Part shown: in pieces, positions 23,060 to 31,291 of the stretch
Numbering within the stretch: the first letter of the stretch is position 1
Layout: each line of letters opens with the position of its first letter
Origin: Streptosporangiaceae bacterium
Lineage (GTDB): Bacteria; Actinomycetota; Actinomycetes; Streptosporangiales; Streptosporangiaceae
DNA length: 35,321 nt
Assembly: GCA_025964695.1 (NCBI GenBank)
Contig: JAOPYK010000198.1
Location: 1-35,321 of the forward strand
Reading direction: 5' to 3'
Position numbers and translations under genes: made by a program
The notes under the pieces: model-generated
Told to the model about the DNA's origin: nothing
What the model saw: the letters and a program-made list of their open reading frames with translations, nothing else
Databases searched by the model: none

Positions 23060-23431
23060 GGACGCCCGGAGGCGGTGAAGAACTCCCTGGCCTACACCCT
23101 GCGCCGGCTCGGCACCGATCACGTCGACATCTATCGGCCCGCCCGCCTCGACCCGGCCGTCCCGGTGGAGGAGACGATCGGCGCCATCGCCGAGGCCAAG
23201 GGCATCGAGACATCCCAGGCCGCCATCGCCTGGGTCCTGTCGAGGGGCCAGGACGTCGTGCCCCTGATCGGTGCCCGTCGCGTCCACCAGATGACCTCGG
23301 CGATCGCGGCAGTCGACATCGAACTCACCGCCGAGGACCTCACGGCCATCGAGCAGGCCGTACCGGCCGGCGCCGCCGCAGGCGGCCGCTATGCTGACGT
23401 CTTCCTGGCCAATCTCGACAGTGAGAAGTAG
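23060..23431 (+). pseudogene. aldo/keto reductase remnant (N-terminus and middle deleted)
   Basis: The frame reads GRPEAVKNSLAYTLRRLGTDHVDIYRPARLDPAVPVEETIGAIAE, which is residues of about 90-140 of a typical AKR. It then jumps directly to AKGIETSQAAIAWVLSRGQDVVPLIGARR and the C-terminal helix. The first 90 or so residues (with the catalytic Asp and Tyr) and about 130 central residues are missing, although the junction is in frame. It has no start codon at a sensible place and cannot be an active reductase. Divergent from the XRE gene, it was probably that regulator's target. Confidence 0.85.
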
Positions 23432-23465
23432 ATCGCGCGACGAACGTACCGAGTAGACCGGTCGT

Positions 23466-23506
23466 GCGGCGGCGGCATCTGCCCTCCGAGCTGATGCCGC
23501 CGCCGC
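23466..23506. terminator. bidirectional terminator hairpin
   Basis: GCGGCGGCGGCATC and GATGCCGCCGCCGC form a perfect 14-bp stem with a 13-base loop between the reductase remnant (+) and the 3' end of the DUF1996 gene (-). Confidence 0.75.
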
Positions 23507-23540
23507 GATCCTGGTGGGGTGGTGTCAGTGAGGTGACCGG

Positions 23541-25001
23541 TCAGCACCTCTGGCCACGGTTGATGCAGCCGACGGCCCGCTTCATCAGACCGGCCGGCAT
23601 GACGTTCTCGAAGTCGGCGTGATCGGTGACCGGGTTGTGCAACTGCTCGGGGAAGGTGTCGACCGCGAAGAGCCGACCCTGGTCGATCTGCGCCTGGCTC
23701 CTCTGCAGATTCCGGTAGGTGAGGGTCATGTGCAGCTGCGGCACGGCCTTGGTACCGGTCGGGCACGCTCCACTGGCCGCGTCGGGGAACACGATGTGCG
23801 TGCGGTGATTGGCACTGTCGATGTTCGTTCCGTCCCAGCAACTGGCGAAGTCCAGGATCCGCATCACCCTGCTGCCGGCGGGGCACAGCGGATACTTGTC
23901 GGTGGTCACCCTGCTGGTGAAGCCGGTGCAGCTCCAGGCCGCCTTGGCATTGGCTCCCCCGTTGGTGCCGGCCTTGGCGTCCCCGGTGATGATCCGCAGA
24001 AACTGCGGCATCGCCGTTACCTTGCTCACCGCGTTGCCCCGGAACTGCAGCGTCGCGGTGGCCGGCTGCTGAATCGTCCCGATGTTGAGATCGGTCGCGC
24101 TCTGGTCGGCCTGGGCCGCGTCGGCCTTAGTGCGCGCCCGCAGCACGGGCCAGTAGTAGGCCGACTTGTCACCACCCCTGCAGGTGGTGCCCGCGGCCTG
24201 AAGGCTGTTGTCGGTGGAGAACCCATCGGTCGACAGATTCCCCACGTAGTCGTGCGTGTGATGGGCGCCGTTGCTGACACCTGGGGCGACGATGAAGTTG
24301 TCGGGGTTCTGGTGCTTGTTCTGGTTGGTTCCGCAGCGCGATACGAACGAGCCCTTCGAACCGCCCGCTCCCGCCGGAGGCTGTGCGATCGGCGGCACCT
24401 GGTTGATATCGACGAAGTCCGCCGCGGACGGGCCCAGCAGAGCCTGCCCGCCACCAGCGGCCCCGCCCGTACCCGGCGTGGCGGTGGCGGTCGCGCCGGC
24501 GCTGGGATCGGCGCTCGGGTCGGCACTGGGATCAGCGGGAGGGCTCGCGCCGGCGCCGGGGTCGGTGGCACCGGCGAGTGTGCAGGGCGCCAGCGCATCG
24601 AGTCCCGCGGGCCGCTGCGCCGTACGTCCGATGGCCGTCGCGATGCGTTTGATGGTGGCGACTCTCTTGGCCTTCAGCGGACCGAGGACGGCGTTCTGGA
24701 CGAAATTGGCGCCGCCCTGACCCGCGGAGGTCGCCAGCCGCCGGTTCGCATCGGCGATCTGCTGGTCGAGCAGTGCCAGGTTCCGGTCGACCTCGGCCTG
24801 TGCGGACGCCGGGATCGCTGGGAGTTGGTCCGCCACGGTCGGACAGTTGACCGTCTGTGCCGCAAGGCGGCCGGATGACGACGCGCCGGCCGCCGACTGC
24901 CCGTACGCCGGCAGACCTGCCAGGACGAGACCGATCCCTGCGGCCAGGGCGACGGCGCCCGACACATGCCTTGGTCGCGGTTTGCCCCTGGTGCGTTGCA
25001 T
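23541..25001 (-). CDS. secreted DUF1996 domain-containing protein
   Basis: This product of about 486 residues starts with a signal peptide (RTRGKPRPRHVSGAVALAAG...GLPAYGQSAAG). A helical region follows (about 65-130), then a DPSA-repeat Ala/Pro linker, then the DUF1996 domain with FVSRCGTNQNKHQNPDNFIVAPG, HHTHDYVGN, YYWPVL, LDFASCWDG, HRTHIVFPD and LHMTLTY. DUF1996 is common in fungi and actinomycetes and its activity is not established; conserved His and Cys residues suggest metal or carbohydrate chemistry outside the cell. The frame is open to 25034, but the ATG at 25001 with GGAGGGA upstream begins a normal signal peptide. Divergent from cydA. Confidence 0.9.
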   Translation of the reverse strand: MQRTRGKPRPRHVSGAVALAAGIGLVLAGLPAYGQSAAGASSSGRLAAQTVNCPTVADQLPAIPASAQAEVDRNLALLDQQIADANRRLATSAGQGGANFVQNAVLGPLKAKRVATIKRIATAIGRTAQRPAGLDALAPCTLAGATDPGAGASPPADPSADPSADPSAGATATATPGTGGAAGGGQALLGPSAADFVDINQVPPIAQPPAGAGGSKGSFVSRCGTNQNKHQNPDNFIVAPGVSNGAHHTHDYVGNLSTDGFSTDNSLQAAGTTCRGGDKSAYYWPVLRARTKADAAQADQSATDLNIGTIQQPATATLQFRGNAVSKVTAMPQFLRIITGDAKAGTNGGANAKAAWSCTGFTSRVTTDKYPLCPAGSRVMRILDFASCWDGTNIDSANHRTHIVFPDAASGACPTGTKAVPQLHMTLTYRNLQRSQAQIDQGRLFAVDTFPEQLHNPVTDHADFENVMPAGLMKRAVGCINRGQRC

Positions 25002-25239
25002 GCCACACTCCCTCCGGTGTTTCAGGTGAGTCACACGTGACAGAAGCCCCGGTGACTGGCACTTGGTACGCAGCGCGCCTTGGAAGTGTTCATTTCGCTA
25101 GAAAGAACCGTTCGGCCGTACTCGCGCCGGTCGAACTTTTTGGATCAGGCGATCGTGGGGAGGTTGCCTGTTACGGATGGTGATGGGGGCGGCTCGCTCG
25201 CGAACGGGGGTCGAGGCTGCCCCAGTCTGGGGGCGCGCT
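25002..25239. other. divergent intergenic region between the DUF1996 gene and cydA
   Basis: It contains a GTCAC-AC-GTGAC dyad at 25030-25041 close to the DUF1996 start, which may be an operator. The cydA frame is open from 25177. No Rex-like TTGTGAA-type dyad was seen, and no other gene. Confidence 0.4.
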
Positions 25240-26604
25240 ATGGGAGGCCTGCTGGCCGGAGCCGCGACGCCGGCCGATCTGGCGGCGGCGCGCAGCCAGA
25301 TGGCGCTGTCGCTCGGGTGGCACATCGTCATCGCCTGCTTCGGGGTGGGGATGCCGGCGCTGACGCTGCTGGCCGAGTGGCGGGGTGTGCGTACCGACGA
25401 TGTGCACTATCGGCTGCTGGCCCGCCGGTGGGCACGGGCGATGGGGGTGCTTTTCGCGGTCGGCGCGGTGTCGGGGACCATCCTGAGTTTCGAGATGGGC
25501 CTGCTATGGCCCGTCCTGATGGACCGGTTCGGGCAGGTCATCGGCCTGCCGTTCACCCTGGAGGGGTTCGCGTTCTTCATCGAGGCGATCTTTCTGGGCA
25601 TCTATCTGTACGGCTGGGACCGATTGTCGCCCCGGGTGCACCTGCTGTCCGGGTTGCCGGTGCTGGGGGCCGGAGTGGCCAGCGCGTTCTTCGTGGTCGC
25701 GGCGAACGCGTGGATGAATCAGCCGCGCGGGGTCGACCTGCGCAGCGGCCGGGTGACCGGTGTGAATCCATGGGCCGCGATGTTCAATCCGGCGACCCCT
25801 CCGCAGACCGTGCACATGATCCTGGCGGCGTTCATGGTCGCGGGGTTCGGCACCGCCGCCGTGTACGCCGTCGCGATGCTGCGCGGTCGCAGAGACCGTT
25901 ACCACCGGCTGGGGTTCCTGCTGCCGTTCAGCGTCGCCGCCGCTCTGACTCCCGTACAGATCGGGGTCGGGGACTGGGCGGCGCACTACGTCGCCCACTA
26001 CCAGCCCGTGAAGCTGGCCGCGATGGAGGGCATCTTCGTCACAGGCAGCGGCGTACCCCTGCACCTGGGCGGCATCGCGTCCGGCGGCCGGTTACGGTAC
26101 GCGGTCGAGATTCCCGATGGGCTGTCTCTGCTGGCGCACTGGAATCCGCACGCGCAGATCCAGGGCCTGAACACGGTGCCCCCGGCGGACCGGCCTCCCG
26201 TCAACGTGGTTCATCCCGCCTTCCAGGTCATGGTGGGGATCGGATTCGCCCTGCTCGCGCTGGGCTGCTGGCTGGCGCTGGCCTGGTCGCGAAGGCGTGA
26301 CCTCCCCACGAGCCGATGGTTCCTGCGTGCGGCTGCGGTGGCGGGACCGGCCGCGCCGCTGGCGCTGGAGGCCGGCTGGGTCACCACGGAGGTGGGGCGC
26401 CAGCCGTGGATCGCCTATGGGTTGATGCGCACCCGGGACGCCGTCAATCCGAGGCCCGGCCTCTGGCTGGGCCTGCTGGCGGTCTGCGTGGTGTACGCGG
26501 CGCTGACCGCAGGGACGATTTACGTACTGCGGCTTCTCACCCGGGACATACCAGTGCCCGTGGCCCCGCAGGAGGCCGATGTCGAGCGGTACCCCGTGGT
26601 ATGA
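25240..26604 (+). CDS. cydA: cytochrome bd-type ubiquinol/menaquinol oxidase subunit I
   Basis: This polytopic protein (about 454 residues) carries the haems of a bd-type terminal oxidase. Visible are LGWHIV with H28 (haem b595-type ligand), TLEGFAFFIEAIFLGIYLYGWDR with conserved glutamates, QPVKLAAMEG and the family hallmark GRQPW. The quinol (Q) loop is short, as in cyanide-insensitive CIO-type oxidases. It reduces O2 with quinol at the membrane under low oxygen or respiratory stress. The frame is open to an ATG at 25177, but ATG 25240 (GGGGG six bases upstream) matches the usual N-terminus better; the difference is 21 residues. The stop overlaps the cydB ATG. Confidence 0.94.
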   Translation: MGGLLAGAATPADLAAARSQMALSLGWHIVIACFGVGMPALTLLAEWRGVRTDDVHYRLLARRWARAMGVLFAVGAVSGTILSFEMGLLWPVLMDRFGQVIGLPFTLEGFAFFIEAIFLGIYLYGWDRLSPRVHLLSGLPVLGAGVASAFFVVAANAWMNQPRGVDLRSGRVTGVNPWAAMFNPATPPQTVHMILAAFMVAGFGTAAVYAVAMLRGRRDRYHRLGFLLPFSVAAALTPVQIGVGDWAAHYVAHYQPVKLAAMEGIFVTGSGVPLHLGGIASGGRLRYAVEIPDGLSLLAHWNPHAQIQGLNTVPPADRPPVNVVHPAFQVMVGIGFALLALGCWLALAWSRRRDLPTSRWFLRAAAVAGPAAPLALEAGWVTTEVGRQPWIAYGLMRTRDAVNPRPGLWLGLLAVCVVYAALTAGTIYVLRLLTRDIPVPVAPQEADVERYPVV

Positions 26605-27638
26605 GCGCCGCCGACGCACTGCTGACGCTGATCTGGGCCGCGGTGACCGCGTACGCGCTGCTTGGCGGCGCGGACTTCGGCGGCGGGGTCTGGGATCTGT
26701 TCTCCGGGGGCGCTCGGCGCGGCGCCCGCCGGCGCTCGCTGATCGAGCACTCCATCGGGCCGGTATGGGAGGCCAACCACGTCTGGCTGATCTTCGCGCT
26801 GGTGCTGACCTGGACCGGTTTCCCCTCGGTCTTCGCCGCTATCGCCTCGACGCTGTACATCCCGCTGACCCTCGCGGCGCTGGGCATCATCGGGCGCGGT
26901 GCCGGATTCGCCTTCCGCAAGGTCAGCACCACGGTGGCGCGGCAACGGCTGTTCGGCGCGGTGTTCGCCCTCTGCTCGCTGATCACTCCGTTCTTCCTGG
27001 GTGCCGCCGCCGGCGGCATCGCCTCCGGACGCGTCCCTCCCGGCATCGCCGCAGGCCATCCGATCACGTCGTGGGTCAATCCGACCTCGCTCGTCGCCGG
27101 GATGCTCGCGGTAGGGGTCGGCGCCTACCTCGCCGCCGTCTTCCTCACCTGGGACGCTCAGCGCGACGATCCGGATCTGGTGGCCGGGTTCCGCCGCCGG
27201 GCAGTGGCCGCGGGTACGGGCGTCGGGGTGCTGGCCGCCGTGGGCCTGGTCGTCGTCGCGCACGACGCTCCCGGACTGGAGCGCGGCCTGCGCACCGCTC
27301 CGGCGGTCGTGCTCGTCGGGATGTCCCTCGTGGCCGGATTCGTGTCGCTGGGCCTGCTGAGCGCCCGCCGCTACCTGGCCGTACGTCTCACCGCGGGCCT
27401 CGCCGCCGCCACCGTCATCTGGGGCTGGGGCCTGGCGGAGTACCCCCGGCTGCTGCCGGGTCTCAGCGTCCACGAGGCGGCCGCGGTGCCCGCCGTCCTG
27501 CACACGACCCTCGCCGTGTCCGTCGTCGGGATCCTGCTGCTCATCCCCTCCCTGGGGTGGCTCTTCCTGCTCTTCCAGCACGCCGCGCGGCATCCGCCCC
27601 GACCGGCCGGCAGTCCCCCCGTCCCCAGGCAGGAATGA
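26601..27638 (+). CDS. cydB: cytochrome bd-type oxidase subunit II
   Basis: The 345-residue membrane protein (about eight helices) begins SAADALLTLIWAAVTAYALLGGADFGGGVWDL. It has the conserved GPVWEANHVWLIF segment, FRKV and a hydrophobic C-terminus followed by a Pro/Arg-rich tail. It is structurally paired with CydA. The ATG at 26601 overlaps the cydA stop (ATGA), so the two are translationally coupled. No cydCD assembly transporter follows, which is common for CIO-type loci. The gene extends no further upstream even though the frame is open there, because that part is cydA in another frame. Confidence 0.94.
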   Translation: MSAADALLTLIWAAVTAYALLGGADFGGGVWDLFSGGARRGARRRSLIEHSIGPVWEANHVWLIFALVLTWTGFPSVFAAIASTLYIPLTLAALGIIGRGAGFAFRKVSTTVARQRLFGAVFALCSLITPFFLGAAAGGIASGRVPPGIAAGHPITSWVNPTSLVAGMLAVGVGAYLAAVFLTWDAQRDDPDLVAGFRRRAVAAGTGVGVLAAVGLVVVAHDAPGLERGLRTAPAVVLVGMSLVAGFVSLGLLSARRYLAVRLTAGLAAATVIWGWGLAEYPRLLPGLSVHEAAAVPAVLHTTLAVSVVGILLLIPSLGWLFLLFQHAARHPPRPAGSPPVPRQE

Positions 27639-27809
27639 ATGGCCGCACATCGCCGCACTTCGCCGCCATGGCACCCGCGGTATGCCCTGATGAGGGCGTG
27701 CACTGACGAACCGTGCCCCGATGATCGTGTCCCGATGAGCCGTCTGGGGGCCGACACACGCACCACCGCGTCCTGAGGTACAGGAACGCGCTGAAGGAGA
27801 ACGAACGAC

Positions 27810-27829
27810 ATGACCCCGTAACAGCGGGG
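27810..27829 (+). other. three-codon mini-ORF with strong RBS, and small hairpin
   Basis: AAGGAGA (27794-27800) precedes ATG ACC CCG TAA (27810-27821). The overlapping CCCCG-TAACAG-CGGGG (27814-27829) can form a 5-bp stem. It could be a minimal leader of the downstream creatininase operon or the stump of a deleted gene. Other sequence in 27639-27848 shows nothing recognisable. Confidence 0.25.
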
Positions 27830-27848
27830 CAACAGCCGGGGGTTTTGA

Positions 27849-27868
27849 TTTCTATCAGACGATAGAAA
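27849..27868. promoter_or_regulatory. perfect 20-bp palindrome, probable TetR operator
   Basis: TTTCTATC-AGAC-GATAGAAA is an exact 8-bp dyad that ends at the ribosome binding site (AAGAGG) of the creatininase gene at 27879. The CTATCnnnnGATAG core is the classical TetR-type operator shape. The tetR-type gene at 30078-30776 flanks the other side of this two-gene operon and is the obvious candidate binder. Confidence 0.75.
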
Positions 27869-27878
27869 AGAGGCCGCC

Positions 27879-28634
27879 GTGCTGAATTGGACTCATACCG
27901 CCTGGCCGGAGCTGTCGGAGCTGGGCGCCACCGAGGTCGGGCTCGTCCCGGTCGGGGCGACCGAGCAGCACGGCCCGCATCTGCCTACCGGCACCGACAC
28001 GATGGTCGCCGAGGCGGTCTGCGAGCAGGCGGCCCTGCTGTGCGGCGCCCCGGTGCTGCCCGCGATCGGGGTCGGCGTCAGCTACGGGCACGGTACGGAG
28101 CTGCCCGGCACGCTCTCGCTCAGCCCGGCACTGCTGGATGCTCTGGTCAGGCAGTACGCGACCTGGGCGGCGTGCTCCGGGCTGCGTCGGCTGCTGTTCG
28201 TCAACGCCCACTTCGGCAACGTGGGCGCGCTGCACACCGCCACCGACCACCTCCGGCTGTTCCGTCCCGACCTGCGCGTCGGCACCATCGACTGGTGGTC
28301 CGCCGACCCCGGGGTGCACGCCGAGGTGCTCAGCGACGGCGCCGACATCCACGCCAACCGTGGGGAGACCTCGATCATGATGGCGGTGGCCCCGGAGCTG
28401 GTGCGTCTGGACCGGCTGGCCGACGCCGACGACCCGGACCGCACCACCGACCTGGTCTTCCGCTACACCGCGCCGGCTCTGTCCACCAACGGCGTCACCG
28501 GCAGGCCCTCCGAAGCGTCCGCCGAACTCGGCGAACGGCTCCTGACCACGACCGCCGCCGCCATCGCGAAGCGGGTGGAACGCGGCCGGTCCGAAGAACC
28601 ACCGCTCGGCATGCCGCCACCCCCGCCTCTCTGA
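27879..28634 (+). CDS. creatininase-family amidohydrolase
   Basis: The 251-residue protein has the di-metal ligands of creatininase/MftE-type enzymes: E29 and H31 (GATEQHGPHLP), D40 (TGTD), H111 and H158/E163 (HANRGETS). The usual NGHGGN loop reads NAHFGN (109-114), keeping the histidine but changing the neighbours, so substrate preference may differ from creatininase. Such enzymes hydrolyse cyclic amides, formamides or peptide-like amides. No mycofactocin genes are present. It starts at GTG 27879 with AAGAGG five bases upstream, directly behind a perfect palindrome, and precedes a type III glutamine synthetase gene by 97 bases. A pathway that makes and breaks an amide bond is inferred. Confidence 0.88.
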   Translation: MLNWTHTAWPELSELGATEVGLVPVGATEQHGPHLPTGTDTMVAEAVCEQAALLCGAPVLPAIGVGVSYGHGTELPGTLSLSPALLDALVRQYATWAACSGLRRLLFVNAHFGNVGALHTATDHLRLFRPDLRVGTIDWWSADPGVHAEVLSDGADIHANRGETSIMMAVAPELVRLDRLADADDPDRTTDLVFRYTAPALSTNGVTGRPSEASAELGERLLTTTAAAIAKRVERGRSEEPPLGMPPPPPL

Positions 28635-28680
28635 GGACTTCTCCAATGGCGTCTCCGACACCTCTACAACCGCTTCTCTG

Positions 28681-28716
28681 ACGGCGTCGCTAACGGCGTC
28701 GCTAACGGCGCCTCCA
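28681..28716 (+). repeat. 12-bp tandem repeat in the creatininase-glnT spacer
   Basis: ACGGCGTCGCTA occurs twice in tandem (28681-28704) followed by a diverged third copy. It lies just upstream of the glutamine synthetase ribosome binding region and could tune spacing; no further role is visible. Confidence 0.7.
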
Positions 28717-28731
28717 ACCGAAAGGCAGACC

Positions 28732-30096
28732 ATGGACACGCTGACCACGACCTCGCAGGAGCACGTCGCGCTCGCCGAGCAGCTGGCAGCCGAGGGGGTG
28801 AGCTATGCGGTCGGGGCGTGGATCGACGTTCTCGGACGGGCCAAGTCCAAGGTGGTGCCGATCGGCCACCTGCCCGCGCTCATCGCGGGCTCCGAGCGCT
28901 ACACCCCACGTGGGCTGGGCGGCCTCGGCCAGATGAACCCCAACGAGCCCGAGTGCATCGCGGTGCCCGACCCGTCGACCGCCACGGTGCTGCCCTGGGA
29001 CCGGCGGTTCGTGTGGCTGAACGCGGACCTGAACTACGGCGGTACGGATCCGTACGCGCTGTGCCCGCGCTCGATCCTCAAGCGGCAGCTGGCGGTGGCG
29101 GCTGACCGGGGTTATACCTTCAACCTGGGCGTCGAGACCGAGTTCTACGTGTTCCGGCCGGAAGGGGCGGACGCCGCCGACCAGCACCTGCCGCCGATGG
29201 CGCGCAGCGGGCTGCTGAGGCCGACGCCCGCGTACGACGTGGAGTCCGTACTGGACGCGATGCCGTTCCTGAACCGCATGGTCACCTGCATGCAGGAGAC
29301 CGGGTTCGGGGTGTTCAGCTTCGACCACGAGGGCGGCGACGGGCAGTACGAGTTCGACTTCGACTACGCCCCGGCTCTGCAGATGGCCGACCGGCTCAGC
29401 CTGTTCCGGGTGATGGTCCGCCAGGTGGCCAAGGAGTTCGGGCTGCTGGCGACCTTCATGCCCAAGCCGTACACCGGCGCGTGGGGCTCAGGTCACCACT
29501 TCAACATGAGCCTGGCCGCGATCGACTCCGGCACCAACCTGTTCCGCGACGAGGACGGCTGGACGAAGACGGCGTACGGCTTCGTGGCGGGCATCATGCG
29601 GCACGCCGCCGCGCTGGCCGCCGTCGCGACGCCGACCGTGAACTCCTACAAGCGGCTCACCCCACGGCTGGCGGACGGCAGCATCTCGTGGGCGCCGGTC
29701 TGGGCCGCGTACGGCGACAACAACCGATCCTGCATGCTCCGGCTGCCGCACAACCGTCCGGCCGTGGAGAACCGCGCGGTCGACGCCGCCGCCAACACCT
29801 ACCTGACAGCCGCGCTGACGCTCGCCGCCGGTCTGGAGGGGATCGCGGAGGGACTGCACCCCGGTGACCCGGTCGGCGCCAACACCTCCGACTGGACGGC
29901 GGGCTCGGCCACGGCCGCCCGGCTGCCGCGAAATCTGCTGGAGGCCATCGAGGCATTCGCTGAGGATCCGCTGGTCCATGAGGTGTTCGGGGCGGAGTTC
30001 GTCGCCGAGTACGTCGCGATGAAGTACGACGAGTGGGACTCGTACCACGCCGAGGTGTCGGCCTGGGAACGGCAACGCTACCTGCTCGACCTCTGA
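28732..30096 (+). CDS. glnT: type III glutamate-ammonia ligase (GlnT-like; gamma-glutamylamide synthetase candidate)
   Basis: This is a 454-residue GS-fold ligase with a beta-grasp N-domain (SYAVGAWIDVLGRAKSKVVP). The ATP/metal domain contains GVETEFYVF, FDHEGGDGQYEFDF, GSGHHFNMSL, PTVNSYKRL and YGDNNRSCMLRLP. It resembles Rhizobium GlnT and gamma-glutamylmethylamide synthetase more than housekeeping GlnA. It activates glutamate with ATP and joins it to ammonia or a small amine. There is no adenylylation-loop Tyr context that I could recognise. Its partner here is a creatininase-family hydrolase rather than the usual N-methylglutamate synthase genes. Its 3' end overlaps the convergent tetR-type gene by 19 bases. 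Confidence 0.9.
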   Translation: MDTLTTTSQEHVALAEQLAAEGVSYAVGAWIDVLGRAKSKVVPIGHLPALIAGSERYTPRGLGGLGQMNPNEPECIAVPDPSTATVLPWDRRFVWLNADLNYGGTDPYALCPRSILKRQLAVAADRGYTFNLGVETEFYVFRPEGADAADQHLPPMARSGLLRPTPAYDVESVLDAMPFLNRMVTCMQETGFGVFSFDHEGGDGQYEFDFDYAPALQMADRLSLFRVMVRQVAKEFGLLATFMPKPYTGAWGSGHHFNMSLAAIDSGTNLFRDEDGWTKTAYGFVAGIMRHAAALAAVATPTVNSYKRLTPRLADGSISWAPVWAAYGDNNRSCMLRLPHNRPAVENRAVDAAANTYLTAALTLAAGLEGIAEGLHPGDPVGANTSDWTAGSATAARLPRNLLEAIEAFAEDPLVHEVFGAEFVAEYVAMKYDEWDSYHAEVSAWERQRYLLDL

Positions 30097-30776
30097 GGCG
30101 GGAGTTCACCCGGCAGCGCCCGCCGCAACGCCAGACCACCTTCGCGGGCCGCTGCCGGGTCGGCCGCGGCGAGCAGGCGCATGCAGTGGTCGGCCACGTC
30201 CACCCCCCACTGGGCGGGGGTCCTGCCCTCGTCCGGGCCGGACATGTTGACGATCCCCTCGGTGAGCCCGAACAGTAGATCGCTGGCGAACCCGGGATCG
30301 TCCAGCAGGAACGCTCCGGCGGCCACCCCGGCCCGGGTGAAGTTCCGGTAGGTCTCCCGGAGCCGGACCCGCTCCTCGGTCACCGACGCGAACTCCGGCG
30401 CCCGCAGTTCCGGCGCGAAGTACAGCGTGCCGATCCGCCAGGGAAGCGCGCGCAGCACCTCGATGTCGTACGACAGCAATGCGTAGAGCCGTGCGTCCGG
30501 AGCCGCGTCCACCCCGGCCAGCAGCCGCCCGTACGACAGCGCGGGCCGCCACAGGTGCCCGACCAGCCGGCTGAAGATCTCTTCCTTGCTGGCGAAGTGG
30601 TAGTACAACGACGGCTGGCGCAGCCCTGCCGCCTCCGCGATCGCCCTTGTCGACGTGCCCGCGTAGCCGCGGGTGGCGAACAGAACCGCGGCGGCGTCAA
30701 GGATCTGTTCTTCAGGCGTCGCTCCCGCGCCCTCCGATGGCTGTGACCTCGGCCGCCCGGCCCCCCGGCTCACCAT
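30078..30776 (-). CDS. TetR/AcrR-family regulator of the creatininase-glnT operon
   Basis: The 232-residue protein has a TetR helix-turn-helix at about 25-70 (AAAVLFATRGYAGTSTRAIAEAAGLRQPSLYYHFASKEEIF) and a long ligand domain (ALPWRIGTLYFAPELRAPEF...). The N-terminal 20 residues are Gly/Pro/Ser-rich. It is convergent with and overlaps the end of glnT. No palindrome precedes its own start, so it may act mainly on the operator at 27849-27868. GTG 30773 is an alternative start. Confidence 0.92.
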   Translation of the reverse strand: MVSRGAGRPRSQPSEGAGATPEEQILDAAAVLFATRGYAGTSTRAIAEAAGLRQPSLYYHFASKEEIFSRLVGHLWRPALSYGRLLAGVDAAPDARLYALLSYDIEVLRALPWRIGTLYFAPELRAPEFASVTEERVRLRETYRNFTRAGVAAGAFLLDDPGFASDLLFGLTEGIVNMSGPDEGRTPAQWGVDVADHCMRLLAAADPAAAREGGLALRRALPGELPPQRSSR

Positions 30777-30870
30777 GCCGGAATCCTCCCACAGCCCGGT
30801 GGGCCGTCATCGCGGGGCAGGTCGGCCCAGAGGACCTTGCAGCCCTCCGTACGGGGGCCGCACGCCGTAG

Positions 30871-30981
30871 GCCATCGCCGTCCGGGACGGCAAGAACCCC
30901 ACCGGCGACCTGCTCCACTTCGGCCGGAACGAGCCGGCATCAGTCCTGGCCCACATAAAGTCCGGAGACCTGGACCTCTGA
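30871..30981 (+). pseudogene. DUF397 C-terminal fragment
   Basis: The frame immediately after an in-frame TAG reads AIAVRDGKNPTGDLLHFGR, then a short stretch, ending with TGA at 30979-30981. It matches the C-terminal half of DUF397 proteins (VAVRDSK.P.GP.L.F...W..F). The N-terminal half (the WRKSSYS.G..CVEVA part) is absent. DUF397 proteins normally pair with XRE regulators; none is adjacent. It is a degenerate remnant. Confidence 0.6.
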
Positions 30982-31130
30982 TCACCTCAGCGTCACAGCA
31001 GCAGACCTTGCCGATGAGCGCTGTCCGGACGCTACCGGGGGCGGAACGAGACCGGAGACTGACCGCCAAATACACCGATTGCTGTCCTTCGCGCGTCCCA
31101 TAGGCCAACGTGATCACGGAATGGCAATGG

Positions 31131-31154
31131 ATCCGGCCCTTCCCATGGCCGGAT
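31131..31154. terminator. hairpin upstream of the subtilase promoter region
   Basis: ATCCGGCC, 8 bases, then GGCCGGAT gives a perfect 8-bp stem. It may insulate the subtilase gene from upstream transcription. Confidence 0.4.
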
Positions 31155-31291
31155 GTGGACGTAGCACCACAAACCCTTCTCATGAGCCGGTTGATGTGCT
31201 GTGAGGAAATTGAGACCACAAGTGGCTCTTATGTCACAAAATTCACGAGATACTCATCGGTCGCAGAGTCTCCCGAACACTGAGGTGAACC

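Larger units (their letters stand above)
30777..31291. other. 515-base intergenic region upstream of the subtilase
   Basis: It holds the DUF397 fragment (30871-30981) and a perfect hairpin at 31131-31154. A less GC-rich stretch at about 31160-31290 is probably the subtilase promoter region; TTGAGA at 31210 is a possible -35, but no convincing -10 at 17-18 bases follows. GAGGTG precedes the subtilase ATG. No other gene was recognised. Confidence 0.5.

Noticed and set aside
23060-23431. Functional short aldo/keto reductase
   Set aside because: The catalytic Asp/Tyr region and central barrel strands are absent, so no AKR fold or active site could form.
25002-25239. Rex operator controlling cydAB
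   Set aside because: Rex is a known regulator of cyd genes in actinomycetes, but I found no TTGTGAA-N4-TTCACAA-like dyad. The only dyad (GTCAC-AC-GTGAC) is closer to the DUF1996 gene.
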